From contig NZ_FUYY01000001.1 in the NCBI RefSeq assembly GCF_900168045.1, forward strand, positions 744,001-808,000: a stretch of 64,000 nt of DNA, written 5' to 3'. The notes below the pieces were generated by a model. That model had not been told where the DNA came from. It was given only the letters and a program-made list of their open reading frames with translations, and did no database searches. A program made the translations under genes and the position numbers. Each line of letters opens with the position of its first letter. Position 1 is the first letter of the stretch. The DNA is from Salegentibacter holothuriorum. GTDB lineage: Bacteria; Bacteroidota; Bacteroidia; Flavobacteriales; Flavobacteriaceae. Positions 37,102 to 47,392 of this stretch are shown here, one piece after another.

Positions 37102-40020
37102 ATGAAAACACTATTCAAAAGCACGTTGATGTTGCTCCTTATGCTGCCAATAAGCTTTTTCGCACAGGAAACAGTGAGCGGTGTTGTTAGCGAAAGCGCA
37201 ACCGGTCTTCCTATCCCGGGCGTAAACATTATTGTTAAAGGAACAACCAATGGTGCCGTTACAGATTTTGATGGTAATTATACCATTACTAATGTAAGCG
37301 AAGGCGAGATTCTTGTCTTTTCATTTTTGGGTTTTGCTACTAAGGAAATCCCATTTGCGGGGCAGGAAACTTTAAATGTTCAATTAGATGAAGATCAAGC
37401 TATCTTGGAAGAAGTAGTTCTTATTGGTTACGGTAGTACATCAGAGCAGGATGCTACTGGATCTGTAGAAAAGATTTCTTCCGAAAGCTTTAACCAGGGA
37501 GCGGTAGTTTCACCAGAACAGTTAATTGCAGGTAAATCTGCCGGGGTTAGAATTACTCCCGGAAGTGGTGAACCAGGCGCTGGATCTGAAATTAGAATTC
37601 GTGGCGGATCTTCTTTATCAGGGAATAACTCGCCTCTTATTGTAGTAGATGGTATTCCATTAGACCAAAGAGGAGTTCAGGGTGTAAGAAACCAGTTGAA
37701 CTCTATTAATCCGAATGAAATTGAAGATTTTATAATTTTAAAAGATGCCGCAGCAACTTCCATTTACGGTTCAAGGGCTTCTAACGGGGTTATCTTAATC
37801 ACCACTAAAAAGGGTAAAAAAGATAGTCCGCTTTCTTTAACTTATGATCTTAAAGTTTCGGCCGGAAGAATTATCGATAAAGTAGATGTTCTTAACGCAG
37901 AGCAATTCAGAACTTTAATTGAAAACACTCCGGGAACAGACTCCTCTTTATTGGGAGATACCAGCACAGACTGGCAGGACCAAATTTACCAAACTTCTGT
38001 AGGAGCAATTCATAACTTTACAGCAACACAAGGTTTCGAGGATTTCTCTTACCGGGTTAATTTTAACCATACTTCTCAAACAGGTGTGTTAAAAACTGAT
38101 GTTTATGAAAGAAATGCGTTAAACATAGCTCTTAACCAGGATTTGTTTGATAATCATTTAAAACTAACCTTGTCTTCTAAAGGGATTGTAGATGAAAACC
38201 GTTTTGCAGATGATGGCGCTATTGGCGCTGCGATAGCTTTTGATCCTACGCAGCCGGTTTACCAGGATGGTAGTTATTTTGATGGGTATTATGAGTTTAC
38301 TACCTCTCCCCAGCAACAGCAAATACAGGCTACACGAAATCCATTAGCACTTCTAGAGCAATTAGATGGACGCGGTACTACTAAGAGAAATATTACAAAC
38401 CTAAATGCTGAATACAAATTTCATTTTCTTCCGGAATTGAAGTTTAATGTAAATGCTGGTTTTGATTATTCAGAAAACGACGGTTACAATAGACGACCTT
38501 TAACTTCCGCAGCAAATAATCAGGATATTCCTTATTTTGAAGACTACGGCGGATTCAACAGAAATACGCTACTTGATTTTTATTTCAACTATAAAAATGA
38601 TATAGATTTTTTAAATACCGAGTTAGATCTTACTGCAGGGCATTCTTACCAGGAATTTTATATTACCAGCAAAAGAATTGAAACAATTTCTAACGATATC
38701 CAGGAATTCCCAAGAGAGATCAACCGTAATTCACTGGAATCCTATTTTGCAAGAGCTAGTTTTGATATTGCCGATAAATATTTGGTTTCAGGTAGTGTGA
38801 GACGTGATGGTTCTTCAAGATTTGGAGGAGATAATAAATGGAGTGTTTTTCCTGCGTTTTCTATAGGTTGGAAATTACAAAATGAAAATTTCCTTGCTAC
38901 TTCTAATGTAATAAACCAGTTGAAAATTCGTGCAGGATACGGGGTAACCGGTAACCAGGAAATTGGACCAAATTATGGTTACTTCGGAGTTTACAATCCT
39001 AGTGTAGGTGGAGTTCGTTACCAGTTTGGTAATCAATTCTACAATACCTTACGTCCTGAAGCTTTTGACTCTGATCTTAAATGGGAAGAATTAAAAACCT
39101 ATAACGTAGGCGTTGACTATGGTTTATTCAATAATAGAATCTCAGGTACGGTAGAAGCTTATTACCGGGAGACCGAAGATCTTCTAGCAACAGTACCAGT
39201 ACCGGCAGGTGCAAACCTTACCGACCTTTTAGTTACTAATGTTGGTAGCACAGTAAGTAAAGGTTTAGAGTTTGCAATTAACGGTGCTATTATTCAGCAA
39301 GAAGATTTTAACTGGGATGTAAATTATAACATTACTTTCCAGGACCTGGAGATCACCAATCTTACATTAGGTGAAAACCCAGACTTTGAAATTGCTCAAG
39401 GAGGAATAAGCGGTGGTGTTGGTAACAACATTCAGCTTTGGAAAGAAGGTTACGACCCTACAACTTTTAATGTATTCCGCCAGGTTTACAATGAAGATGG
39501 GCAGCCAATTGAAGGTGCTTATGCAGATGTAAATGCTGATAACCAAATTACCGAAGAGGACCGTGTGCCTTACAAAAAGGCCACCCCAGATTACTTTATG
39601 GGGCTAACTAATACTGTAAACTATAAAAACTTTGATTTCAGCTTTACCTTCAGAGGTAACTTTGGGAATTATATGTATAATAACACACAGTCTGGAAACG
39701 GATTTGTTGGAGCAGGTACGGTAACACCGCAACCTTACTATTCTAATTTTAACAGTAATGTTTTAGAAAGTAACTTCAAAAACAACCAGTTCTTTTCAGA
39801 TTATTACATCCAGAGTGCAGATTTCGTAAAATTAGACAACATCTCTGTGGGGTATTTATTCCCAGGAGAAGATTTGGATGTTAGAACTTCACTAACTGCT
39901 ACCAATGTATGGACTATAACCAACTATGACGGTTTGGATCCTGAAATTGCAGGCGGAATAGACAATAATTTTTATCCAAGATCAACTACAGTGGTACTTG
40001 GGTTAAATCTTTCATTTTAA
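37102..40020 (+). CDS. susC: SusC-family TonB-dependent outer-membrane transporter
   Basis: A 972-residue protein. The signal peptide ends near FFAQE (about residue 22). A carboxypeptidase-D-like regulatory domain follows (VSGVVSESATGLPIPGVNI to about 95), then the TonB box/plug region (EEVVLIGYGSTSEQDATGSV and ISPGSGEPGAGSEIRIRGG-like blocks) and a 22-strand beta-barrel ending in the outer-membrane signature VVLGLNLSF with terminal Phe. It pairs with the SusD protein 24 bp downstream to import starch oligosaccharides. The ATG at 37102 starts a normal MKTLFKS signal sequence. Confidence 0.96.
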   Translation: MKTLFKSTLMLLLMLPISFFAQETVSGVVSESATGLPIPGVNIIVKGTTNGAVTDFDGNYTITNVSEGEILVFSFLGFATKEIPFAGQETLNVQLDEDQAILEEVVLIGYGSTSEQDATGSVEKISSESFNQGAVVSPEQLIAGKSAGVRITPGSGEPGAGSEIRIRGGSSLSGNNSPLIVVDGIPLDQRGVQGVRNQLNSINPNEIEDFIILKDAAATSIYGSRASNGVILITTKKGKKDSPLSLTYDLKVSAGRIIDKVDVLNAEQFRTLIENTPGTDSSLLGDTSTDWQDQIYQTSVGAIHNFTATQGFEDFSYRVNFNHTSQTGVLKTDVYERNALNIALNQDLFDNHLKLTLSSKGIVDENRFADDGAIGAAIAFDPTQPVYQDGSYFDGYYEFTTSPQQQQIQATRNPLALLEQLDGRGTTKRNITNLNAEYKFHFLPELKFNVNAGFDYSENDGYNRRPLTSAANNQDIPYFEDYGGFNRNTLLDFYFNYKNDIDFLNTELDLTAGHSYQEFYITSKRIETISNDIQEFPREINRNSLESYFARASFDIADKYLVSGSVRRDGSSRFGGDNKWSVFPAFSIGWKLQNENFLATSNVINQLKIRAGYGVTGNQEIGPNYGYFGVYNPSVGGVRYQFGNQFYNTLRPEAFDSDLKWEELKTYNVGVDYGLFNNRISGTVEAYYRETEDLLATVPVPAGANLTDLLVTNVGSTVSKGLEFAINGAIIQQEDFNWDVNYNITFQDLEITNLTLGENPDFEIAQGGISGGVGNNIQLWKEGYDPTTFNVFRQVYNEDGQPIEGAYADVNADNQITEEDRVPYKKATPDYFMGLTNTVNYKNFDFSFTFRGNFGNYMYNNTQSGNGFVGAGTVTPQPYYSNFNSNVLESNFKNNQFFSDYYIQSADFVKLDNISVGYLFPGEDLDVRTSLTATNVWTITNYDGLDPEIAGGIDNNFYPRSTTVVLGLNLSF

Positions 40021-40044
40021 GAAATAATATTTAATAAAATAGTT

Positions 40045-41631
40045 ATGTTAAAAACACTAAAACCATTCTTCATCCTTTTTATAAGCGCAGGCTTCTTCTG
40101 GGCTTGTGAAGACGATTTAGATTTGCAGCCTGAAGATAACAGGCTCACAGCAGAAACTACTTTTGAAGATCCAGAATCTTATAAGCAGTTTTTAGCTAAA
40201 CTTTATGCCGGTCTTGCCGTTAGTGGCCAGGAAGGCCCCGCCGGAGATCCAGATCTTATAGGTCTTGACGAAGGTTTCTCCCAGTATTTAAGATTATATT
40301 GGTCTATGCAGGAACTTACTACAGATGAAGCTGTAATTGGCTGGAACGATGGAACAATTCAGGATCTACACGGCCAAAACTGGACTGCAGGAAACGAGTT
40401 TATTAGAACTATGTATTCCAGAATCTTGTACCAGGTTGCCCTAAACAACGAGTTTTTGAGGCAAAGTACTCCAGAACTTTTGGAATCTAGAGGTATTGCT
40501 GCTGAAGAAAGAGAGAATATAGCTAGCTATCGTGCAGAAGCTAGATTTCTAAGAGCTTTACATTATTACCACGCTTTAGATCTATTTGGTAACGTACCCT
40601 TTGTAACCGAAGAGGATCCAGTGGGGGCATTTCTTCCGCAGCAAATTAAGAGACCGGATTTATTTGATTACGTAGAGAGCGAACTTCTAGCTATAGAGAG
40701 TGAAATTGTTAGCGCGAATTCTAATGAATATGGACGTGCAGACCAGGCGGCAGTTTGGATGTTACTTTCTAAACTTTACTTAAATGCTGAAGTTTATACC
40801 GGCGAAGATCACTATACGGAAGCTTTAGATTATTCTGAAAGAGTAATTAATGCTAATTATTCTTTAGCTGATGATTACCAAAAATTATTCCTTGCAGATA
40901 ACGACTCTAACGGGGCACAATCTGAAGTAATCTTCCCTATCACTTTTGATGGACAGGAAACACAATCTTATGGTGGAATGGCATTTATTATTCACGCCTC
41001 AATTGGTGGAGATATGGATCCTGAAGCTTTTGGTGTAAGCAGTGGCTGGGCCGGACTTAGAACTACATCTGCCCTGGTAGATAAATTCCCCGATGGAGCA
41101 GATTCTGAAGATAACAGAGCACTATTTTTTACTGAAGGACAAACAAAAGAAATCGAGGATATTTCCAGCTTTAATGATGGTTTTGCAATTGCCAAATTCA
41201 AAAACGTAACTGTAAATGGAGAACAGGGATCTGATGATACCGGAGAATTTCCAGATACCGATTTCCCAATGTTTAGACTTGCAGATGCTTACTTAATGTA
41301 TGCAGAAGCACACTTAAGAGGTGGCGGTGGTAGCCAGGCGGCTGCATTAGGTTATATGAACGAATTAAGAGAGCGAGCTGATGCCAATCAAATTGGTAGC
41401 TCAGACTTAAACCTGGACTTCATTCTAAGTGAGCGTGCCCGCGAATTATACTGGGAAGCTCATAGAAGAACAGACCTTATTAGGTTCAACCAATTTACTG
41501 AAAATGGAGTTTGGCCATGGAAAGGTAATGTTCCTCAAGGAGCCACTACCCAAAGCTATAGAGACCTAATGCCTATCCCGGCTTCAGATTTAGGAGTAAA
41601 CACCAACTTAGAACAAAATCCAGAATATTAA
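40045..41631 (+). CDS. susD: SusD-family starch-binding outer-membrane lipoprotein
   Basis: A 528-residue surface lipoprotein with the signal MLKTLKPFFILFISAGFFWAC (lipid Cys at 21). The body carries TPR-like helices (RAEARFLRALHYYHALDLFGNVPFV is the usual conserved block) and a C-terminal segment with ERARELYWEAHRRTDLIRF, characteristic of RagB/SusD. It forms the lid of the SusC barrel. It is followed 18 bp later by susE. Confidence 0.96.
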   Translation: MLKTLKPFFILFISAGFFWACEDDLDLQPEDNRLTAETTFEDPESYKQFLAKLYAGLAVSGQEGPAGDPDLIGLDEGFSQYLRLYWSMQELTTDEAVIGWNDGTIQDLHGQNWTAGNEFIRTMYSRILYQVALNNEFLRQSTPELLESRGIAAEERENIASYRAEARFLRALHYYHALDLFGNVPFVTEEDPVGAFLPQQIKRPDLFDYVESELLAIESEIVSANSNEYGRADQAAVWMLLSKLYLNAEVYTGEDHYTEALDYSERVINANYSLADDYQKLFLADNDSNGAQSEVIFPITFDGQETQSYGGMAFIIHASIGGDMDPEAFGVSSGWAGLRTTSALVDKFPDGADSEDNRALFFTEGQTKEIEDISSFNDGFAIAKFKNVTVNGEQGSDDTGEFPDTDFPMFRLADAYLMYAEAHLRGGGGSQAAALGYMNELRERADANQIGSSDLNLDFILSERARELYWEAHRRTDLIRFNQFTENGVWPWKGNVPQGATTQSYRDLMPIPASDLGVNTNLEQNPEY

Positions 41632-41649
41632 TTTTATAAAAGAATTAAA

Positions 41650-42789
41650 ATGAAAAAATTTTCAATTTTATTTTTAGCATTTGTCGCGCTACTAAGTTTT
41701 AACGCGTGTACACAAGACGACGATATTGTGTTCGTTGCGCAACCAGACCCGGAAGGAATTCAATTTAGTAATTCTTTACAAAGCACTTATGTATTACAGT
41801 CTGCAAATCCTGATAATCTTGCCGAAAGATTTGTTTGGAATGAAGTAGACTTTCAAGCTCCTACCACGATCTCTTATGAGCTTCAGGGTTCAGTGAGTGA
41901 AGCTTTTGATAGTTATATGGTAATAGGAAGCACCGGTAGCAATAACCTTGGTGTAACAATTGGCCAGATGTTAGATCTTGCCGAGGAAGCAGGTTTAGAT
42001 AACGATCCTGAAACCGAAATGCCAAACACAGGCACCGTTTATTTTAAAGTAAGTGCATTTGCCGGTGAAGGTGAAGGAAATGCTCTTGAAGAATTTTCTG
42101 AAATCGTAAATGTTAATATAGAACTTCCAGAAGGTGAAGAAGAAGAAATTGAAATACCTAAATTATATATGGTAGGTAGTTTTCAAGCAGCAGGAGGTTA
42201 TGGTAGTGACTGGACCCCAGCAGACGGCGCTCCACTAGCAGCATCTGCAGCTGGTAAAACAGATTTTGAAGGATTTGTATTTGTGAATGTAGACACTCCT
42301 GAATTTAAATTCCTTCCTAGCAATGAAAAATGGGATGGTGATTATGGAGATGCTGGTGACACTAATGGTGTTTACACCGGAGTACTATTACAGGAAGAGG
42401 AATCTAATGCAGGTACTCCTGATGGTAAAGGTGGATACTACTTTGTAGAAGCAGACACTGAGAAAATGACCTACGACTTAACCGAAACTAATTGGGGTAT
42501 AATCGGAAACGCTACTCCAACTGGATGGGATTCAGATACCGATATGGTTTATGATCCTGTAACCAAAGTATGGAGCATTACTTTAGACCTTACCGCACAG
42601 GAAGCTCCAGATAATGGTATTAAATTTAGAGCTAATGATGCTTGGGACTTTAATATTGGAGACACAGATGCTGACGGAACCATGGAATTTGGTGGAGATA
42701 ACATAGGTATCCCTGAAAATGGAAACTACACGATCACATTAGATCTTAGTAACCCAAGAAATTACACCTACTCCATTACCAAGAATTAA
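41650..42789 (+). CDS. SusE/SusF-type starch-binding lipoprotein
   Basis: A 379-residue lipoprotein (Cys near residue 20 in FNACTQDDD). It has an N-terminal SusE domain (about 30-165) and two C-terminal beta-sandwich starch-binding modules, recognisable from repeated patterns: LYMVGSFQAAGGYGSDWTPA...FLPSNEKWDGDYGD and WGIIGNATPTGWDSDTDM...KFRANDAWDFNIGD. These blocks match carbohydrate-binding repeats of Bacteroides SusE/SusF. It binds starch at the surface without catalysing. A strong hairpin with a T-run follows ten bp after its stop. Confidence 0.9.
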   Translation: MKKFSILFLAFVALLSFNACTQDDDIVFVAQPDPEGIQFSNSLQSTYVLQSANPDNLAERFVWNEVDFQAPTTISYELQGSVSEAFDSYMVIGSTGSNNLGVTIGQMLDLAEEAGLDNDPETEMPNTGTVYFKVSAFAGEGEGNALEEFSEIVNVNIELPEGEEEEIEIPKLYMVGSFQAAGGYGSDWTPADGAPLAASAAGKTDFEGFVFVNVDTPEFKFLPSNEKWDGDYGDAGDTNGVYTGVLLQEEESNAGTPDGKGGYYFVEADTEKMTYDLTETNWGIIGNATPTGWDSDTDMVYDPVTKVWSITLDLTAQEAPDNGIKFRANDAWDFNIGDTDADGTMEFGGDNIGIPENGNYTITLDLSNPRNYTYSITKN

Positions 42790-42798
42790 TAATTTGGC

Positions 42799-42831
42799 AA
42801 AAAAAGGCTATCCTCTGGGTAGCCTTTTTTT
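42799..42831 (+). terminator. Rho-independent hairpin inside the sus operon, between susE and the amylase
   Basis: Seven A, GGCTATCC, loop TCT, GGGTAGCC, seven T: an 8-bp stem (one G-U) extended by A/T pairs. It lies 10 bp after the susE stop and 14 bp before the true amylase ATG at 42845. It probably terminates a fraction of transcripts, giving more binding proteins than amylase. Because of the A and T runs it would also work in the minus direction. Confidence 0.85.
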
Positions 42832-42844
42832 AAATCTTAAAAAG

Positions 42845-44293
42845 ATGAAAAAAATAAAATTAATACTACCGGTATTTTTGGGGCTCGCCTTGAGCTTTAC
42901 CTCCTGTTCCAAAGATGATGATCCCGTTGTGGACCCTGATGATGATGGTTCAGGAGAAATCCCTGTGGAACCAAATGAGCCGGAATTACTGGACCTTTCC
43001 CAATATTCCAGCGGGCAAAAAGTAATGATGCAAACTTTCTACTGGGATGTAGAACCTCGCTTTGAATGGTGGAATAACCTTTCAGATAAAGTTGAAGGCT
43101 GGGCAGAGGTCGGGATAGATAGAATATGGCTTCCCGTGGCTACCAAAGGTCAATCTGGTGGTTACTCTATGGGCTACGACCCTTCAGATTATTTCGACTT
43201 TGGAGAATACGATCAACACGGGACTGTTCCTACACGTTTTGGAACACGCGAAGAGCTGGAAAATCTTATTTCTAAATCTCACGATCTGGGCTTAGAGGTG
43301 ATTGCAGATATCGTTCTAAACCATAATTCGGGCGGCGGCCTGGAATACAATCCATATCGCGAAAAGGACACCTATACCCTATTCAACGAAGAAAATGGAA
43401 ACGCCTCGGGCATGTTCAATAGAAATTACGAACATTTTCATCCGAATGATGTGAGCCAAAGTGATGAGGGCGATCTTTTCTTTTCTGAACAGGATGTAGA
43501 TCACGATTTTCCTTATGTACAGGACTGGTTGTGGAAGAATGAGAATTCTGTAGCTAAATATTACAAAAATGAAATGGGCTTTGACGGCTGGCGATTTGAT
43601 TATGTAAAAGGTTTTGGAACCTGGGTGATCAAAGATTGGATGAACGAAGTTGGAGGATTTGCTGTTGGAGAAAATTTTGATGGAAATGCCGATGTTCTTG
43701 TAGACTGGGTTGATGCAACCGGAGTTTCAGCTTTCGATTTTGCTGCATTCTATAAAATGGAAGAAGCTTTTGATCGTTTTGACGACCTAAATTATTTAGA
43801 TGGACATACACTTCGTAAGGTTAATCCAGACAAAGCAGTAACATTTGTAGCGAATCATGACACTGAAAAAGACGAAAATGAAGACAATCGCATCGCTACG
43901 GAAAATAAAATGAAGGCTTATGCCTATATTTTAACACACGATGGATATCCTACAATTTTCTACTCAGATTACGAAAACGAAGCTTTTAACGAAGAAATTA
44001 AACAGTTAATCGAGATTCATAACAGCCTGGCAATTGGCGATGTAGAGGTGATTCACGTAGATAAAGACGAATATATAATGAAAAGAGAAGGGAATGCTGA
44101 AAACCCCGGATTAATTCTATATATTAGCACCGGAAATTCTACCTTACGTAGAAACGTTCAAACTAATTGGAATAACGTTACCCTGTTAGATTACAGTGGC
44201 AACTCAACATACACCCCTACCTCCGATGAAAACGGAATGGTAACAATTGAAGCTCCGGCGAATGGATATTCAATATATTCCATAACAAAATAG
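42845..44293 (+). CDS. GH13 alpha-amylase, outer-membrane lipoprotein
   Basis: I place the start at the ATG at 42845, giving 482 residues with a clean lipoprotein signal (MKKIKLILPVFLGLALSFTSC, Cys at about 21). An in-frame TTG at 42794 would run through the upstream terminator hairpin and is rejected. After a DDD-rich surface-export-type linker, the GH13 barrel carries the catalytic residues in GWRFDYVKGFG, AVGENFDG and FVANHDTE. MMQTFYWDVEPRFEWWNNL is typical of alpha-amylases acting on starch. It is the fourth gene of the plus-strand sus operon and presumably cuts starch at the cell surface. Confidence 0.93.
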   Translation: MKKIKLILPVFLGLALSFTSCSKDDDPVVDPDDDGSGEIPVEPNEPELLDLSQYSSGQKVMMQTFYWDVEPRFEWWNNLSDKVEGWAEVGIDRIWLPVATKGQSGGYSMGYDPSDYFDFGEYDQHGTVPTRFGTREELENLISKSHDLGLEVIADIVLNHNSGGGLEYNPYREKDTYTLFNEENGNASGMFNRNYEHFHPNDVSQSDEGDLFFSEQDVDHDFPYVQDWLWKNENSVAKYYKNEMGFDGWRFDYVKGFGTWVIKDWMNEVGGFAVGENFDGNADVLVDWVDATGVSAFDFAAFYKMEEAFDRFDDLNYLDGHTLRKVNPDKAVTFVANHDTEKDENEDNRIATENKMKAYAYILTHDGYPTIFYSDYENEAFNEEIKQLIEIHNSLAIGDVEVIHVDKDEYIMKREGNAENPGLILYISTGNSTLRRNVQTNWNNVTLLDYSGNSTYTPTSDENGMVTIEAPANGYSIYSITK

Positions 44294-44332
44294 GTTTTAT
44301 TTTGAATTTTCATAGGTGTTAATTCAAAGACT

Positions 44333-44367
44333 GGCTGGTTGTTAATTCAACCAGCCTCTTTTTTTTT
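44333..44367 (+). terminator. Rho-independent terminator of the sus operon
   Basis: GGCTGGTTG, loop TTAATT, CAACCAGCC, then TC and a run of nine T. It is a perfect 9-bp stem located 40 bp after the amylase stop. Confidence 0.92.
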
Positions 44368-44813
44368 ATAGCTATTCAATTTTTCTTTGACTATGCCTAA
44401 GCTAAGTATTGAATCAACCTGGTTTTTAATTTAATTTTTTAGAAAATAGAACTCTCGAAGTCTTCAATAACTGGGAGCTTTAAAATAGACCTAACAGGTC
44501 TCGGAGACCTGTTAGGTCTTGTTCTTAAAAAGTTTATTTCATAAGAAAAATACATATAATTTTTGATCTAAAATAACATTAAATCAACTTCTCTACTTCA
44601 GCTTCAGCAATTTACTCCTACACAAACTTTAATTCTCTTTTTTTACAAATTTGTCAACTTTCGAATGTTGATAAATTCATATTTAACTGATAGTAAGCTT
44701 ATTAACAATTTTTGTTTGATAACTTTTATTAACAAGATTTTATATTCTTGTACTTCTTTGTCTATATTTACATCCCGCTTGAAACTATTACTAATCCAAA
44801 ATCTAAAATTAAT
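44368..44813. other. Gap between the sus operon and nrdJ
   Basis: About 446 bp without a gene. It contains a 14-bp perfect palindrome GACCTAACAGGTCT / AGACCTGTTAGGTC with a 3-nt loop at 44488-44518, related to the family B hairpins, and otherwise AT-rich sequence that must hold the nrdJ promoter. I looked for a cobalamin riboswitch (B12 box GCCACTG) and do not see one. Confidence 0.5.
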
Positions 44814-47369
44814 ATGGGTGTGAACACTACTACCGCCGCTCCTAAGACTTATAGCCAGGATGAGGCTTTTAAAGCTTCGCTAGACTATTTTAAAGGAGAT
44901 GATTTAGCCGCACGGGTGTGGGTAAATAAGTATGCGCTTAAAGATTCCGATGGGAATATTTATGAGCTTACGCCAAACGATATGCATCGTAGAATTGCAA
45001 AAGAAATATCCCGTGTAGAGCAACGCTACCCAAACCCAATGAGTGAAGATGAAGTTTTTGATCTAATTAAAGACTTTAAATATATTGTTCCTCAAGGTAG
45101 CCCAATGGCCGGTATAGGTAACCCTTACCAAATTGCTTCCCTTTCTAACTGTTTCGTAATTGGTAACGATGGTGATTCAGATTCTTATGGGGGGATCATG
45201 AAAATAGACCAGGAACAGGTTCAGCTTATGAAACGCCGTGGCGGTGTTGGGCATGACCTTTCCCACATTCGTCCAAAAGGTTCGGCGGTAAAAAACTCTG
45301 CCCTTACTTCTACAGGCATCGTTCCTTTTATGGAACGTTACTCCAACTCCACTCGTGAAGTTGCCCAGGATGGTCGTCGTGGTGCGCTTATGCTTTCGGT
45401 TTCTATTAATCATCCAGATTCTGAAGATTTTATAGACGCTAAAATGGAGCAGGGAAAAGTAACCGGCGCTAATGTTTCAGTGAGAATTGATGACGAATTT
45501 ATGCGTTCGGTTAAAGAAGATCGCAATTACGTTCAGAAATATCCAATTTTTAGCGAAAACCCAACGAAATCTAAAGAGATCGAAGCTAATAAGCTTTGGA
45601 AAAAAATAGTACATAACGCCTGGAAATCGGCTGAACCGGGAATCCTTTTCTGGGATACTGTAATTAACGAATCGGTGCCAGATTGTTATGCAGATCTTGG
45701 TTACAAAACGGTTTCTACCAACCCATGTGGGGAGATTCCACTTTGTCCTTACGATTCTTGTAGATTGTTGGCTATAAACTTATTTTCTTATGTAGAAAAT
45801 CCGTTTACTAAAGAGGCTTCTTTCAATTTCGAACTTTTCAAAAAACATATTGCCGCTGCACAGCGCATTATGGACGATATCATTGATCTTGAATTAGAGA
45901 AAATTGATGCGATTCTTGCTAAAATTGAAGCAGATCCTGAAGGTTCAGAAATTAAAGGTGTAGAATATAATCTTTGGAAAAATATTCAAACCAAAGCTAA
46001 GGAAGGTAGAAGAACCGGAATTGGCATCACTGCTGAAGGTGATATGCTTGCCGCTTTAGGTATTAAATACGGAAGTGATGAAGGTGTAGACTTTTCAGTA
46101 AAAATCCATAAACATATCGCTGTTGAAGCTTACAGAGCTTCAGTTTATGCAGCAAAAGAAAGAGGTGCTTTCGGAATATTTGATTCAGAAAGAGAAAAAG
46201 AAAATCCTTTTATTCTTCGACTTAAAGAGGCCGATGAGAAATTGTATTACGATATGCTGGAATACGGCCGCCGTAATATTGCTTTACTTACTATTGCCCC
46301 AACAGGAACTACTAGTTTAATGACGCAAACCAGCTCTGGAATTGAGCCGGTATTTATGCCAGTTTATAAGCGAAGAAGAAAGGTAAATCCTAACGATAAA
46401 GATTCCCGTGTAGATTTTGTAGATGAAGTTGGCGATTCCTGGGAAGAATACGTGGTTTTTCACCATAGATTTAAAGAATGGATGAAAGTTAACGGTCACG
46501 AAATAACCGACGATTATACTCAAGCCGACCTAGACAAGCTGGTTAAAGCCTCTCCTTACTATAAAGCTACTTCTAACGATGTTGACTGGTTGAGTAAAGT
46601 AAGAATGCAGGGAGCAGTACAAAAATGGGTAGATCACTCTATTAGTGTGACCATTAACTTACCAAACGATGCTACTGAAGAATTGGTAGGTCAACTATAT
46701 TTAGAAGCCTGGCAGGCAGGTTGTAAAGGAGTTACCGTGTATCGTGATGGTTCTCGTTCTGGAGTTTTAATTTCTAACGAAGAGAAAAAAGAAGAGGCTG
46801 AAGAAGAAAACAATACAGCATTCCCAACTACGCGCCCACAAAGCTTAACCGCAGATGTGGTTCGTTTCCAGAATAACAAAGACAAATGGATTGCTTTTAT
46901 TGGCTTAATAGACGATAGACCTTACGAGATCTTTACCGGTTTTGCCGATGATGAAGAAGGAATTCTGCTTCCACGCTGGGTGACTGAAGGAACTATTATT
47001 AAAGCCAGAAATGAAGATGGAACTTCCCGATACGATTTTCAATATGAAAACAAACGAGGTTACAAAACAACTATAGAAGGCTTATCGCATAAATTCAATC
47101 CGGAATACTGGAATTATGCCAAATTGATCTCAACGACGCTTAGACATGGGATGCCAATTGAAAAGGTAGTAGATTTAATAAGCAGTCTGCAGTTAGATAG
47201 CGAATCTATAAACACCTGGAAAAACGGAGTTGCCAGAGCACTAAAGCGCTTTATCGCCGATGGTACCGTTGCCAAAAAGCAAAAATGTACAAATTGTAAT
47301 TCGTCTAATCTTATCTATCAGGAAGGCTGCCTTACCTGTCAGGATTGCGGTTCTTCCAAATGTGGATAG
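44814..47369 (+). CDS. nrdJ: Adenosylcobalamin-dependent (class II) ribonucleotide reductase
   Basis: Makes deoxyribonucleotides using adenosylcobalamin as radical source. Starting at the ATG at 44814 (MGVNTTTAAPKTYS) it has 851 residues; an upstream in-frame ATG at 44748 adds 22 residues (MYFFVYIYIPLE...) that do not look like family sequence. Visible landmarks: the active-site region SNCFVIG and GGVGHDLSHIRPKG, the radical-site cysteine in STNPCGEIPLCPYDSC, and the nucleotide-binding PTGTTSLM. The C-terminus ends in a zinc-ribbon-like CTNCNSS...CLTCQDCGSSKCG. It is monocistronic, followed by a strong terminator. Confidence 0.95.
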   Translation: MGVNTTTAAPKTYSQDEAFKASLDYFKGDDLAARVWVNKYALKDSDGNIYELTPNDMHRRIAKEISRVEQRYPNPMSEDEVFDLIKDFKYIVPQGSPMAGIGNPYQIASLSNCFVIGNDGDSDSYGGIMKIDQEQVQLMKRRGGVGHDLSHIRPKGSAVKNSALTSTGIVPFMERYSNSTREVAQDGRRGALMLSVSINHPDSEDFIDAKMEQGKVTGANVSVRIDDEFMRSVKEDRNYVQKYPIFSENPTKSKEIEANKLWKKIVHNAWKSAEPGILFWDTVINESVPDCYADLGYKTVSTNPCGEIPLCPYDSCRLLAINLFSYVENPFTKEASFNFELFKKHIAAAQRIMDDIIDLELEKIDAILAKIEADPEGSEIKGVEYNLWKNIQTKAKEGRRTGIGITAEGDMLAALGIKYGSDEGVDFSVKIHKHIAVEAYRASVYAAKERGAFGIFDSEREKENPFILRLKEADEKLYYDMLEYGRRNIALLTIAPTGTTSLMTQTSSGIEPVFMPVYKRRRKVNPNDKDSRVDFVDEVGDSWEEYVVFHHRFKEWMKVNGHEITDDYTQADLDKLVKASPYYKATSNDVDWLSKVRMQGAVQKWVDHSISVTINLPNDATEELVGQLYLEAWQAGCKGVTVYRDGSRSGVLISNEEKKEEAEEENNTAFPTTRPQSLTADVVRFQNNKDKWIAFIGLIDDRPYEIFTGFADDEEGILLPRWVTEGTIIKARNEDGTSRYDFQYENKRGYKTTIEGLSHKFNPEYWNYAKLISTTLRHGMPIEKVVDLISSLQLDSESINTWKNGVARALKRFIADGTVAKKQKCTNCNSSNLIYQEGCLTCQDCGSSKCG

Positions 47370-47392
47370 CATAGACTCTTGTTAGATTAGAT

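Noticed and set aside
42794-42844. TTG start for the surface amylase
   Set aside because: It would translate a terminator hairpin and place a signal peptide internally; the ATG at 42845 gives a clean lipoprotein signal.
44748-44813. Upstream ATG for nrdJ
   Set aside because: The extra 22 residues are hydrophobic and unlike the family; MGVNTTTAAPKTYS at 44814 is a better start.
44368-44813. Possible cobalamin riboswitch before the B12-dependent reductase
   Set aside because: No B12 box or matching stem pattern is visible.
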